Part shown: positions 35,105-44,757 of the stretch, piece after piece
Layout: each line of letters begins with the position of its first letter
Numbering within the stretch: position 1 is the first letter of the stretch
Assembly: GCF_016126015.1 (NCBI RefSeq)
Contig: NZ_JAEFDB010000008.1
Location: 53,525-117,524 of the forward strand
DNA from: Capnocytophaga periodontitidis
GTDB taxonomy: Bacteria; Bacteroidota; Bacteroidia; Flavobacteriales; Flavobacteriaceae
Reading direction: 5' to 3'
Length of the DNA stretch: 64,000 bases
Translations under genes and position numbers: made by a program
The notes under the pieces: generated by a model
The model's database searches: none
What the model was told of the DNA's origin: nothing
What the model saw: only the letters and a program-made list of their open reading frames with translations

Positions 35105-36598
35105 ATGAAAAAGAATATATATACACCCATAATAGCCCTCTTTTTAGGTTTATCGTTTACCGCTTGCAATAAATTTCTGGACGAACTACCCGATGCACGT
35201 ACAGAACTCGATACACCCGAAAAAATACATGAGCTCTTAGCAAGAGCCTATCCTGACGCACTGTATGCTGATTTCTCCGAAACAATGAGCGATAATGCAG
35301 GTGATAAAGTAAACCTTGCTCAGTCGTCTATATTCAATACACAAATGTATTCTTGGCAAACTAACAACGAGTATAGCACTTGGGATACACCACCTCACTA
35401 TTTCTATGCCGCTTATGGGGCAATTGCCAATGCTAACTACGCCTTAGAAGCTGTAGAAAACCTTGGTGGCGGTAGTGAACTTAACTACCTCAAAGGAGAA
35501 GCCTTGGTAGCTCGTGCTTATGCACACTTTATGTTAGGACTTTTTTGGTGTAAGCCTTTTAATCCAGCTACCGCTGCTACCGATTTAGGCTTGCCTTATG
35601 CCACTAAAGCCGAAAGAAAAGTGTTTGAAATCTATCGTCGTATATCAGTAAAAGATTATTACGATGCGATTGAAAAAGACTTGACTGAAGGTTTACCTCT
35701 TATTGATAACAGCAAGTATAGCAAACCTAAATTCCACTTTACCAAAGAAGCGGCTCACGCTTTTGCTTCACGCTTCTACTTGGTAAAAGGCGATTGGGAT
35801 AAGGTAATTTCACACGCCAATGAAGCTCTTGGTGCTAATCCAGAAAACAAACTACGCGATGTAAAAGGACAACGTTCACGTACTTATGCACAACAAGGCT
35901 TGCTCTATGCTAGTTCCGATGAGCCCGCTAATGCTTTGATTATAGGCGCTTCCTCTCTTTATGAAAGAAACTTTGCCTATAACAAATATGGCTTGACCTT
36001 ACAAAAATCTGAAGAAGTATTAGGTGATAACAAGCATCCGCTAAACGGTTTCGGCGCTACTTGGGCTTATTCTATTTACGGAAACGACGATTACCGCAAT
36101 TTCCCTAAATACCAGGAGTATTTTAAATATACCAATGTATCAGCAGGTAATGGGTACGCTTATGATATGGCAGTGCTTATCTCTTACGACGAGGTATTCC
36201 TCAACCGTTTGGAAGCTTACTTGATGAAAGGTGAAAAAGCTAAGTTCCTTACTGATTTGGTAGTTTTCTTAAGAAAGAAAACAAGGCAAAATATCCCAGA
36301 TTCTTTTGTGTTGAGTGAAGCAGATATGAATACCATTTATCAAAACAAAGGTACTGAGTTCGATCCTGCCTATACGCTTTCTACTCAACAACGCGAATGG
36401 TTACAAGCTGTAGCCGATGTGAGAAGAGCTGCTTTTGTGTTTGAAGGCTTGCGCTGGATAGACAACAAACGCCTCGGGATGAAAGTTGTACACGTGAAAG
36501 GTGGTCAAACTATGGAACTCCCTAAAGATGACCCACGTCGTGAGTTGCAAATCCCTGAAGACGCTATTTCTAACGGTATTACTGCAAACCCAAGATAA
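35105..36598 (+). CDS. SusD/RagB family substrate-binding lipoprotein
   Basis: The 497-residue lipoprotein (Cys21, NKFLDELPDARTELDTPEK, the classic SusD N-terminus) forms the surface lid over the SusC transporter. It has the helical TPR-like core seen in RagB/SusD (AYAHFMLGLFWCKPFNPATA; EAAHAFASRFYLVKGDWDKV) and a C-terminal RRAAFVFEGLRWIDNKRLGM segment. It is encoded 15 bases after SusC and 30 bases before the metallohydrolase. Confidence 0.95.
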   Translation: MKKNIYTPIIALFLGLSFTACNKFLDELPDARTELDTPEKIHELLARAYPDALYADFSETMSDNAGDKVNLAQSSIFNTQMYSWQTNNEYSTWDTPPHYFYAAYGAIANANYALEAVENLGGGSELNYLKGEALVARAYAHFMLGLFWCKPFNPATAATDLGLPYATKAERKVFEIYRRISVKDYYDAIEKDLTEGLPLIDNSKYSKPKFHFTKEAAHAFASRFYLVKGDWDKVISHANEALGANPENKLRDVKGQRSRTYAQQGLLYASSDEPANALIIGASSLYERNFAYNKYGLTLQKSEEVLGDNKHPLNGFGATWAYSIYGNDDYRNFPKYQEYFKYTNVSAGNGYAYDMAVLISYDEVFLNRLEAYLMKGEKAKFLTDLVVFLRKKTRQNIPDSFVLSEADMNTIYQNKGTEFDPAYTLSTQQREWLQAVADVRRAAFVFEGLRWIDNKRLGMKVVHVKGGQTMELPKDDPRRELQIPEDAISNGITANPR

Positions 36599-36628
36599 CT
36601 TAACAACAAACGTTCAAATTAGTAAGAT

Positions 36629-37471
36629 ATGAAAAAGTTATATATCGCCGCAGTGTTAGCGCTGTCGTTAGCTGCCTGCAACAATAAAGAAACCCTTAGT
36701 TCTGAGAGTGTATTAAAACCCAGAACAACGGCTAAAACGCCATTAGATACCTATATCTACAACAATTTCCAGAAACCGTACAACATTATAGTTACCTATA
36801 ACTATATCGATGCCGATTTTGAAATGGGTAAATATTTTTACCCTCCTACCGAAGCCAAAGTGCAACCGATGCTCGAAATCGTAAAAAAAGTATGGATTGA
36901 TGCCTATTCGGAGGTAGCAGGGCCTAACTTCATAAAAGAAGTAGCACCGCGCCAAATCTCTCTTATCGGGGGGTACAACGTAAACCCCAGTGGTACTATT
37001 ACCCTTGGGTTTGCCGATAGCGGTATGAAAATCACCCTTTTCAATGTCGATCAGCTCGATGTGACCAAACACGCCGCTACTCGCCAATATTTCCATACCA
37101 TTCAGCACGAGTATTGCCACATTATCAACCAGAAGAAACCTTATTCATCTGAATATGGCAAGATTACCCCTTCTGGTTATACCGCCAACTGGTATAACGT
37201 GCGAGAAGCCGAAGCGAATGCCGCTGGTTTTATCACCCCATATTCTATGTTGAATGACATTGAAGACTTTGCCGAGATGACCTCTGGAATGCTCAGTATG
37301 AGTAAAACAGCTTGGGATGCTAAAATAAACGCCATCAGTAGTGCCACAGGAAAAGAGGCTATCCGCAAAAAAGAAGCTTTTGTAGTAGCTTATTTCAAAA
37401 GCGAATGGAACATCGATATCTACCAGCTACAAGCTAAAGTAGAACAACAAATGCTATCAGTATTACAATAA
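36629..37471 (+). CDS. SusCD-associated zinc metallohydrolase lipoprotein
   Basis: The 280-residue lipoprotein (Cys17) carries the zinc motif HEYCH at residues 160-164 inside FHTIQHEYCHIINQ, and a following REAEANAAGF segment that may hold the third ligand. It fits the family of substrate import-associated zinc metallohydrolases that sit beside SusC/SusD genes. It is expected on the cell surface or in the periplasm, cutting a peptide-type substrate before or after import. The lipobox Cys is followed by NNKETL, a weak match to the surface signal. Confidence 0.85.
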   Translation: MKKLYIAAVLALSLAACNNKETLSSESVLKPRTTAKTPLDTYIYNNFQKPYNIIVTYNYIDADFEMGKYFYPPTEAKVQPMLEIVKKVWIDAYSEVAGPNFIKEVAPRQISLIGGYNVNPSGTITLGFADSGMKITLFNVDQLDVTKHAATRQYFHTIQHEYCHIINQKKPYSSEYGKITPSGYTANWYNVREAEANAAGFITPYSMLNDIEDFAEMTSGMLSMSKTAWDAKINAISSATGKEAIRKKEAFVVAYFKSEWNIDIYQLQAKVEQQMLSVLQ

Positions 37472-37485
37472 CGCTAATCTCATTA

Positions 37486-38835
37486 ATGAAAAAAATCATT
37501 TATATAACTATTGCAGTTTTAGGAATCTTTGCTTGCCAGAAAAACGAACCTGATGACCTTTTTGATGGTAAAACGCCTTCTGAGCGTTTTGAGCAAAGCC
37601 AAAATGAATTGCGCACCCAGCTTACCACCCCACAGCAGGGGTGGAAGTTCACCTATTTCACCGATAATAAAAAGTTTGGAGGGTTTACTTTCCTAATGAA
37701 ATTCACCCCCGAAGGTTTTGTGAATATGGCATCCGATATAAGCGCTACCGCCTCCCCCACAACAAGTAAATACGAAATTAAATGGGGACAAGGTACTTTG
37801 CTTTCTTTCACCACTAAAAACTATATCCACGAACTTTCCGATGCTATGCAGGGTGAACAAGGAAAAGGATTAGAAGGTGAATTTGAATTTATTTATCTCG
37901 GAAAAGAAGGTAACAAACTCAAATTCAAAACTCAACGTCAAGCTACTGAACAAATTGTGTATTTTGAGCCCGCTACTGCCCAAGATTGGAATGTTATCCA
38001 AGACCTCAGCGGAAGTGTAGATGCTTTAGAAGGCGATATCCTTAGACACTTTTTTAGAGTAACCAAAGATGGCGTAACCAAAGATTATAGCATATCACTA
38101 TCTAACAGATACCTAACGCTAAATCTCTCGTCCGACCCTTCTCAAACACTAAAAACAGCAATTGTCCCTACTCAAGCAGGCTTTACTTTCGACCCTCCTT
38201 TGGTGATTGAAGGCAAAACATTCACCCAAATTACTTGGGATAACAACGCTTCTCCAGCACGTTATATCACTACAGTAGATGGAGTAACTGCCGAAATACG
38301 CTTTGAGTTGAGACCCTCTCAAGAACATATCTCTAATGATTATCAGTCAGTACCTGCAACTGTAAACCGATTCTTATTCTTGTCGGAAACCTTGCTAAGT
38401 ACTCCTTTTACTACCGAAGGTTTTAGAGATAATGTGATGAAAATAGAAAGCAGCAAGTGGTTCCCTTCACTACTGATTTCTTTTAAAAACAGTACCAAAT
38501 GTGAAGTAGAAGTGCGCTATCAATTTCCTAATCAACAGTTTCAATCTCGACTCATCTTTGTTCATAACTACGAAATTAAAGATAAACGCATTTATATCAA
38601 AGATAGAACAAGTATCGACGGCACTAATTTAGATTTGTGGCAAGCTACTGAAAATGAAGCTATTTTAAGGAAAGCCTTAACAGCCCTCAACAGTATAGCC
38701 TACTTAGGAAGTGAAGGCCTCTATATAAAGAAGGTGCCTAATAAATTCCGTTATACCGATGATGTGTATGTAATACAAAGCCATCGTTTGCCTAATATCT
38801 ATTTCCCAGCTTATGGATATTTTCAAAGAGATTAA
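37486..38835 (+). CDS. DUF4302 surface lipoprotein, copy 1
   Basis: The 449-residue lipoprotein has Cys17 followed by QKNEPDD. DUF4302 features are SERFEQSQNELRTQLTTPQQ, GWKFTYFTDNKKFGGFTFLM and FVNMASDISATASPTTSKYE in the first 110 residues, then an IHELSDAMQG motif and YLGKEGNKLKFKTQR. The family has no known activity; its constant place beside SusCD and the metallohydrolase suggests a binding or scaffold role. It begins 14 bases after the metallohydrolase gene. It is one of five paralogues in the operon and closest to copy 2. Confidence 0.85.
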   Translation: MKKIIYITIAVLGIFACQKNEPDDLFDGKTPSERFEQSQNELRTQLTTPQQGWKFTYFTDNKKFGGFTFLMKFTPEGFVNMASDISATASPTTSKYEIKWGQGTLLSFTTKNYIHELSDAMQGEQGKGLEGEFEFIYLGKEGNKLKFKTQRQATEQIVYFEPATAQDWNVIQDLSGSVDALEGDILRHFFRVTKDGVTKDYSISLSNRYLTLNLSSDPSQTLKTAIVPTQAGFTFDPPLVIEGKTFTQITWDNNASPARYITTVDGVTAEIRFELRPSQEHISNDYQSVPATVNRFLFLSETLLSTPFTTEGFRDNVMKIESSKWFPSLLISFKNSTKCEVEVRYQFPNQQFQSRLIFVHNYEIKDKRIYIKDRTSIDGTNLDLWQATENEAILRKALTALNSIAYLGSEGLYIKKVPNKFRYTDDVYVIQSHRLPNIYFPAYGYFQRD

Positions 38836-38853
38836 ACTAAAAAAGAACTTGCA

Positions 38854-39804
38854 ATGAAAAAAATACTTATTTTACTCGTTACCATTCTTGCTGTAGCTTG
38901 TAGCAAAGATGATAATAAAATCAATAATAATAGTAACAACAATAGTGGGGGAGGAGGAAACACTTCCACTCCTACTGTTCAATACGACAATCTCAGTGTA
39001 GCAACTCAAACCCTTACTTTCATTACTTTAAGCAGTACCCAAACGCTCACTATTACAGCAGGTTCTGGCAGCTATAGCGCTACAGTAGCAGCTCCTATAG
39101 TGAGCGTAAAGGTAGTGAGTAACACTTTAGAGATTACCAGCGTGGCTACAGGTACCACTACTATCACAGTAGTCGATACCAAAAGCCAACAAAAAGCTGA
39201 AATTCCAGTAGTTGTAAAAACACTTTATACAGTAGATGCCAATGGCACTATCACCCATTCCGATCGCCATAACTTCGCCGATGATACCGATTTGGTACTC
39301 TCTGGAGTAAAAGCAGTAGGCGAAGGCGTGTTTAAAGGTTTTGGTGAGTTCAAAAGCATCACTACCAATGGAGTAGAAAATTTTGGAAAATTAGCTTTTG
39401 CCTATTGTCAACAAGTAGAACAAATAACCCTCAACGGGGTAAAAAACATTGGCTTAGGTGCTTTTCAGTTCAATGCTTCTCTACAAACCCTTACCATCAC
39501 AGGGGTAGAGAATGAAGAGTTGAAAGTTAGCCAAGAAGCTTTTGCCTCTTGTGCCGAACTCAAAACAGTAGCATTGCCCGCACAAACTAAAGAAATAGGA
39601 AAGAATGCTTTCTTCCAATGCCGCCAAATAGCAGTAGTGAAATGTGCAGCAGTTGAACCTCCTAAAGTGTTTAGAGGCACTTTTCCTAACCTGATATCTG
39701 GTACTCAAAGAGTGTTGTTTGTACCTAAAGGAAGCAAAGAAAAGTACGAAGCTGTAGATAATTGGAAAAGCAAATTCAGTCGTATTGAAGAAACTGATTT
39801 TTAA
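38854..39804 (+). CDS. BspA-type leucine-rich-repeat surface lipoprotein
   Basis: The 316-residue lipoprotein has Cys16 followed by SKDD, a very good surface-export signal, and a low-complexity Asn/Ser/Gly linker (about residues 24-45). A domain with repeated TLTITAGSGSY-like strands (about 50-130) is followed by BspA-type LRRs (ADDTDLVLSGVKAVGEGVFKG, FGKLAFAYCQQVEQITLNGV, IGKNAFFQCRQIAVV). BspA-like LRRs bind host matrix or other bacteria. It sits between DUF4302 copies 1 and 2 with gaps of about 20 bases, clearly in the same operon. Confidence 0.85.
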   Translation: MKKILILLVTILAVACSKDDNKINNNSNNNSGGGGNTSTPTVQYDNLSVATQTLTFITLSSTQTLTITAGSGSYSATVAAPIVSVKVVSNTLEITSVATGTTTITVVDTKSQQKAEIPVVVKTLYTVDANGTITHSDRHNFADDTDLVLSGVKAVGEGVFKGFGEFKSITTNGVENFGKLAFAYCQQVEQITLNGVKNIGLGAFQFNASLQTLTITGVENEELKVSQEAFASCAELKTVALPAQTKEIGKNAFFQCRQIAVVKCAAVEPPKVFRGTFPNLISGTQRVLFVPKGSKEKYEAVDNWKSKFSRIEETDF

Positions 39805-39827
39805 AACCCTTTAAAACTACATTTACA

Positions 39828-41168
39828 ATGAAAAGACTCCTCTTATTACCCATCATCGCTTTGGCACTTTTTGCTTGCCAAAAGAACGAACCCGATAACA
39901 TCTTCGGTAAAACACCTGCTGAGCGATTCAACGAAAAAGAAAGCGAACTTCGCAGTGCTCTTACTTCCGCCCCTCAAGGATGGAAACTTACCTACTTTAC
40001 CAAAGAAGGTACCTTTGGAGGCTACCATTTCTTGATGAAATTTACCCCCGAAGGATTTGTAACTATGGCATCCGATTTTAGTAGTAATACTGTTTCTGCA
40101 ACTACCTCTAAATACGAATTACAACAAGGACAAGGAGTGAAACTCACCTTCACAACCAAAAACTATATCCACGAACTTTCCGATGCGATGCAAGGAAAAC
40201 GAGGAGCAGGTTATGCAGGTGAATATCAGTTTCTATACTATGGTAAAGAAGGCGATAAACTCAAATTTAGAACGCAACGTGAATCTACCGAGCAATTTGT
40301 GTACTTTGAGCCTGCTACTGCTCAAGATTGGACAGATATCAGCACTCTTTCAAGCAACCTCAATACCTTAGTAGAGAATATCTCTAATTATTATATGAAA
40401 GTTACTGCCAATGGTAACACTACCGATTATGGGATAGTTATACAAAATGGCCGTATAGGGGTAGCGCCGCTTTCTAATACTAATAATCTCTCTCAAGCCT
40501 CAACTGTGGCTACCAAAGAAGGTGTAGCATTCAAACCCGCCCTTACTATCCAAGGTAAGAAGTTTACTGAATTTACACGTGATAACAATACCACACCTCC
40601 TACCTATAAAGCTACTGTTGATGGGGTAACTGTAGAGGTATACTATGCAGCCTACCCTCCTGATGCTTATGTGAGTGATGACTATCAAGCTATTGGCACA
40701 ACAGTTAATGAGTTATTATTCTTTGCTGATCCCTTAGCTGATTATGCTTCAGATTTATTTGTTGAGAACATTTTGAAGATAGATAACGCTAAATCATTTA
40801 GTAGAGTTTATTTTGAATTTGATAAATCTACTATGAAATGTACAGTTTCACTGTTGTATAAATTTCCTAGTAAAACAAATCTTTCTTTATTAGTTTATAC
40901 TTATGATTACGCTTTAAGAAATAAAAGATTGTTTTTAACAAATCCTCAACTTTCTACAACAAAAACAACAGACGCTTCTCTTTGGAATAATCCCCAAAAT
41001 GCTGCTGTTTTAAATGCTGCTGTTAGAGCAATCAATTATATCGTAACAGCCTCTTCTGAAGGTTTTTATGTAGATAAAAGTACGGCTAAAGTAAAATATA
41101 CAAATACAATATATATATTAAGGAGTCGTAGTGTAGCTGATTTCTCATTCCCAGCTTATGCAAATTAG
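39828..41168 (+). CDS. DUF4302 surface lipoprotein, copy 2
   Basis: The 446-residue paralogue has Cys17 followed by QKNEPDN, like copy 1. It keeps AERFNEKESELRSALTSAPQ, GWKLTYFTKEGTFGGYHFLM and IHELSDAMQGKRGAGYAGEY. Its 3' third is more AT-rich than the first two thirds. The stop is followed by a perfect 31-base palindrome, so this is a likely end of the first transcript segment. Confidence 0.85.
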   Translation: MKRLLLLPIIALALFACQKNEPDNIFGKTPAERFNEKESELRSALTSAPQGWKLTYFTKEGTFGGYHFLMKFTPEGFVTMASDFSSNTVSATTSKYELQQGQGVKLTFTTKNYIHELSDAMQGKRGAGYAGEYQFLYYGKEGDKLKFRTQRESTEQFVYFEPATAQDWTDISTLSSNLNTLVENISNYYMKVTANGNTTDYGIVIQNGRIGVAPLSNTNNLSQASTVATKEGVAFKPALTIQGKKFTEFTRDNNTTPPTYKATVDGVTVEVYYAAYPPDAYVSDDYQAIGTTVNELLFFADPLADYASDLFVENILKIDNAKSFSRVYFEFDKSTMKCTVSLLYKFPSKTNLSLLVYTYDYALRNKRLFLTNPQLSTTKTTDASLWNNPQNAAVLNAAVRAINYIVTASSEGFYVDKSTAKVKYTNTIYILRSRSVADFSFPAYAN

Positions 41169-41180
41169 ATAATTTAACAA

Positions 41181-41211
41181 CATTGTCAAAGCCTTTAAGG
41201 CTTTGACAATG
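41181..41211. terminator. Perfect palindrome, likely terminator or attenuator
   Basis: CATTGTCAAAGCCTT is mirrored exactly around one T, ending at 41211. The stem has the GTCAAAG core of the dispersed palindrome family. It lies between DUF4302 copy 2 and the BACON gene and could reduce downstream expression. Confidence 0.65.
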
Positions 41212-41227
41212 TTTAATAATTCTTACT

Positions 41228-42703
41228 ATGAAAAAAATAACCCTACTTCTGCTCGCTTTGAGTCTCTCGTTTTGCTCTAAAAAAGACGATGATACTAAAA
41301 ACGCTAACTCAACTACCGTTACCCCCGAAGCTACACTTTTAAATGTCCCTGCTCAACAAGGCAACTACTCAGTGAACGTAACTGCCGATGGTGCTTATAC
41401 CGAGCAAACCGATGCCGCGTGGATCAAACTCTCCCCCGACACCGATTATAAAACACTAAAATTTGAAGTCCTCACCAACGAAGGTGATGACCGCCACGGT
41501 ACCATCAACCTAATGGTGCAAAACTCAGTGAAAGCCAAAATAGATGTCTATCAAAAAGCGCGCTTGTTCGTAACCCCCGAAACAACAGCCGTTGAAGTAG
41601 GCGCACAAGCTGCTGAACACACCATCAACATCACCGATAAAAATGTGAATGAATATACGCTCAAAGCGTCTCACGATTGGATTACTTTTCCTATCCAGCC
41701 CAATAAAAACAAAATTGTTTTCCAAGTAAAAGAAAACACCACAGGAGCTGATAGAACAGCTACAATTACCGTGTTAGTAGGCGATAAAACCGCTGGCGAA
41801 ATTGCGGTAACCCAAAGAGTAAATATATCGTATATCTTGCCTTTTATAGAGTTTGGCAAAGTAATCGACGATATTAAAAACTTTGAAAAAACGCGTAAAA
41901 GCACCCTCAAAAGTGAAAAAGATTTAGGCTCTGGCAGCCAATTAGTATATACCGTAACCGATAAACTTTTCAGCGAAATACAGTACGTAGTCAACTTGCG
42001 TGGCTTGCAAAAAGCAGGACTCTTTGCCAAAGAAAACCCTCTTACTGAGGCTCAGAAAAAGAACTTTGAGGACTTTCTCGTGCAAGAAGGGTTTGAGAAA
42101 ATCACTATCAAAGGCTATAAAACCACTTTGGATATGACCCTCACCGATAAAGACGCCTTTGTACATCGCGAAAAACAAGTGTTAGTACAATTTATGGCTG
42201 ATGCCAAAGCAAACCACTACGCGTTTTCTTACTATCCTGTACAGCAAAAAAACTTTACTACCTTTGCTCAACTTCCTGCTCTGCTTAAAAAAGGAGCTAC
42301 TAAAGACGAAATAGCCTCTTATGAGCAAGCTAACGGAGGTATTTACGATGCTGCTAATTCGCCTCAATCCAATGAAAAACGCGATGCTTATACGTATAAT
42401 GTGAACAAAAACAATGTACTCAGCCGCACTTATTTCGTAGGTAAGAGCACTAATACACTTGTAGGGTTATACCAAACCACTTTCCGTTTCAACACAGCTT
42501 CTTTAGCTTTCTTTGCAGGCTTAGATGGTGAATATTACCCTACTAAAGAATTTTTAGCCCTCTTGAAAAACGAAGGCTATGTGTACAGCGGAATCTCTAA
42601 AGGCTATTATATCTTCAAAAAAGGAAAAGATATAATCTCAGCTAAAGTGCTTATAGAAAACCAAGAAACCGTATTAGATTTTAGAGTTTACTATGTAAAA
42701 TAA
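41228..42703 (+). CDS. BACON-domain surface lipoprotein
   Basis: The 491-residue lipoprotein has Cys16 followed by SKKDDD, the best surface-export signal in the window. Two BACON-type domains follow: one around residues 33-113 (NVTADGAYTEQTDAAWIKLS ... DRHGTINLMVQN) and one around 116-195 (KASHDWITFPIQPNKNKIVF ... DRTATITVLVGD). The second half (about 210-491) is a separate region without a recognised family, with a KKNFEDFLVQEGFEK motif. BACON domains bind glycans or mucin. The signal peptide matches DUF4302 copies 3 and 5 almost exactly, though the mature proteins are unrelated. Confidence 0.85.
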   Translation: MKKITLLLLALSLSFCSKKDDDTKNANSTTVTPEATLLNVPAQQGNYSVNVTADGAYTEQTDAAWIKLSPDTDYKTLKFEVLTNEGDDRHGTINLMVQNSVKAKIDVYQKARLFVTPETTAVEVGAQAAEHTINITDKNVNEYTLKASHDWITFPIQPNKNKIVFQVKENTTGADRTATITVLVGDKTAGEIAVTQRVNISYILPFIEFGKVIDDIKNFEKTRKSTLKSEKDLGSGSQLVYTVTDKLFSEIQYVVNLRGLQKAGLFAKENPLTEAQKKNFEDFLVQEGFEKITIKGYKTTLDMTLTDKDAFVHREKQVLVQFMADAKANHYAFSYYPVQQKNFTTFAQLPALLKKGATKDEIASYEQANGGIYDAANSPQSNEKRDAYTYNVNKNNVLSRTYFVGKSTNTLVGLYQTTFRFNTASLAFFAGLDGEYYPTKEFLALLKNEGYVYSGISKGYYIFKKGKDIISAKVLIENQETVLDFRVYYVK

Positions 42704-42732
42704 CGTTCTATCCCTTAAAAGCCTAACCACAA

Positions 42733-43347
42733 ATGAAAAAGTTATTATTATCTCTGCTATTAGGCGCTACTGTTAGTGCTTTTAGCCAAGAAAAAGAAAC
42801 CGCTAAAGACAGTATTCCGTATGTGAAATGGTCTTGTGAATTTGATGCTGGCTTAGGGCTTGCCGAAATGGTGAGTAATGATTTCCAAATGAGAGGTGAT
42901 GTAATGCGCATACAAATGCGAGTGTTCTACTCTCCTGAAAAAAACCTCCGCTTTGAAATGGGTTTTGGAGTCAGTGAGTTTTCACAAGGCGGCTTTCAGC
43001 AAAGTGAAAGTAACTATGCAATGCTCAATGTCTCTACCCTTGATGTGCCTGTGCGCTTAGCCATAACTACCCCTGTGAGCCCTAATATTGGTATTGTTAC
43101 GGGTGCCGGACTCCATGTCAGCGCTCCTTTGTGGCGACAGTTCAAAACTCAGGATGTGAACAACAAAGATTGGATAGGAGGTACCGTTAACCTCGGGTAT
43201 CACATTTTTGCCGGAGTAGATTTATACGCTTCCGACCACAGTAAATTAGCAATTTTTGGAGAAATAGGAGGCTCTTTCTGGAACAAAGGCAACTACATCA
43301 CCCGTTACCACGCAATTATCAATTTTAGTTATATTTATACGCTTTAA
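42733..43347 (+). CDS. Small outer-membrane beta-barrel protein
   Basis: The 204-residue protein has a signal peptide (cleaved near AFSQ, residue 19) and alternating strands (WSCEFDAGLGLAEMV, IQMRVFYSPEKNLRFEMGFG, LDVPVRLAITTPVS, YHIFAGVDLYASDHSKLAIF) typical of an eight-stranded porin-like barrel (OMP_b-brl). It is not a lipoprotein. It is encoded between the BACON gene and DUF4302 copy 3 with gaps of 29 and 15 bases. A structural or small-solute role is possible; nothing specific is shown. Confidence 0.8.
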   Translation: MKKLLLSLLLGATVSAFSQEKETAKDSIPYVKWSCEFDAGLGLAEMVSNDFQMRGDVMRIQMRVFYSPEKNLRFEMGFGVSEFSQGGFQQSESNYAMLNVSTLDVPVRLAITTPVSPNIGIVTGAGLHVSAPLWRQFKTQDVNNKDWIGGTVNLGYHIFAGVDLYASDHSKLAIFGEIGGSFWNKGNYITRYHAIINFSYIYTL

Positions 43348-43362
43348 CCCCCTAAAAACACA

Positions 43363-44685
43363 ATGAAAAAAATCACCCTCCTTTTGCTCGCTATGAGCCT
43401 TACGTTCTGCACCAAGAACGACAACGATGCAGTAGATAACCCTATCGACCCAGTGGAAAACCCCGCCCTGATGAAAGAGCTCACCGCATCTCCCGACGGC
43501 TGGAAACTCACCTATATTTCCTCCGATGATTCTTTCGGAGGCTACCACTTTTTGATGAAGTTCGACGTTCGAGGCAAAGTAACAATGCTCTCCGACCTCA
43601 GTGCTACAGCTACCCCTACTACCAGTAACTACACCACCCAAGAAGAAGGAAAAGGCTTAGTACTTAGCTTTATCGGCAATAACCAAATCCACCTATTAGC
43701 CAATGCTCTACAAGGGGCTATAGGCAATGCCCATATAGGTAAAGTCTATCAGTTTCTATATACAGGTAAAGAAGGTAATAATCTCAAATTCCAAAACTTG
43801 CTCCTCAGTGGTATGCAGTTAGTGTTCGAACCTGCCACCGCTGCCGATTGGTCACGTACCCCTGCGTTGTACAAAAATATCACTCCTTTAACCACCGCTG
43901 CCGCTCATTATTACCTAAAAGTAAGCACTGCTACAGGTACGCCCACTACCTATCCTATCGAGTTTACCAATAGAGTGTTATCACTGAAAAATACCCAAAG
44001 CAAAGTCGCTGTTTTGGCAACTGAAAAAGGTGTTGCTTTCCATCGCGCTTTTACCTTAGGCGGACAGTCTTTCACCGAGTTAGAACGCGTTGCAGGTAGT
44101 GTGCCCCCCGTGTATAAAGCAACCGTGAATGGCGTTACTGCCGAGCTTTTCTACTCCTCAGTACCACCTAATTTCTTTGATGGCGACGATTATAAAGATA
44201 TCAATACCACTATCGAAGCTTTTGCTCTTATGAGCCAGTATTTCAAAAATAATGAGTATATGACCGAGGCTTTCTATGAAGATGTATTGAAAGTAGATGC
44301 CTCTACCGACCTCTATATGCTCAGAGTAATGTTCGACGGTGCCACCGATTGCCATATCCAAATAGGACATATTTTCCCTGAAAAAGGCTTCTCTGTACTC
44401 CAAATCAGCTGTAAGTACGAACTCAAAAACAAACGTTTGTACTTTAAAAATAGTGATAAAAACCTGAGCACTTCTGCTCCTGATGTTTGGGGTGACGAGA
44501 AAAACAAAGCAATCTTAGAACAAGCACAACGCGCCTTAGGAAGTGTCTATGCTCTTGGAGCACAAGGGTTGTACATCAAAAAACTGAACATCAAAGTTAA
44601 ACCCCAAGAGGATAACCCCGTATATCTATTGCAAAGCTACGAATTTCCGTTGTACGCTTTCCCTATCTGGGGAGTCCCACTGTAG
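43363..44685 (+). CDS. DUF4302 surface lipoprotein, copy 3
   Basis: The 440-residue lipoprotein has Cys16 followed by TKNDND. It contains PALMKELTASPDGWKLTYIS, GGYHFLMKFDVRGKVTMLSD and IHLLANALQG, with LLSGMQLVFEPATAADW in the middle. It is very similar to copy 4 along its whole length. The stop codon runs into a GC-rich hairpin at 44685-44706. Confidence 0.85.
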   Translation: MKKITLLLLAMSLTFCTKNDNDAVDNPIDPVENPALMKELTASPDGWKLTYISSDDSFGGYHFLMKFDVRGKVTMLSDLSATATPTTSNYTTQEEGKGLVLSFIGNNQIHLLANALQGAIGNAHIGKVYQFLYTGKEGNNLKFQNLLLSGMQLVFEPATAADWSRTPALYKNITPLTTAAAHYYLKVSTATGTPTTYPIEFTNRVLSLKNTQSKVAVLATEKGVAFHRAFTLGGQSFTELERVAGSVPPVYKATVNGVTAELFYSSVPPNFFDGDDYKDINTTIEAFALMSQYFKNNEYMTEAFYEDVLKVDASTDLYMLRVMFDGATDCHIQIGHIFPEKGFSVLQISCKYELKNKRLYFKNSDKNLSTSAPDVWGDEKNKAILEQAQRALGSVYALGAQGLYIKKLNIKVKPQEDNPVYLLQSYEFPLYAFPIWGVPL

Positions 44686-44706
44686 GGGCGATTTGTCAAT
44701 CGCCCC
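44685..44706 (+). terminator. GC-rich hairpin at the stop codon of DUF4302 copy 3
   Basis: GGGGCGATT pairs with AATCGCCCC across a TGTC loop, starting at the last base of the stop codon. There is no T-run after it, so it may be an RNA-stabilising or REP-like hairpin rather than a true terminator. A related GGGCG hairpin lies at 52424-52460. Confidence 0.5.
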
Positions 44707-44757
44707 TCCTGACCCCTGACCCCTAATAATGAGAAACTTAAGAAAGAAATAATAATA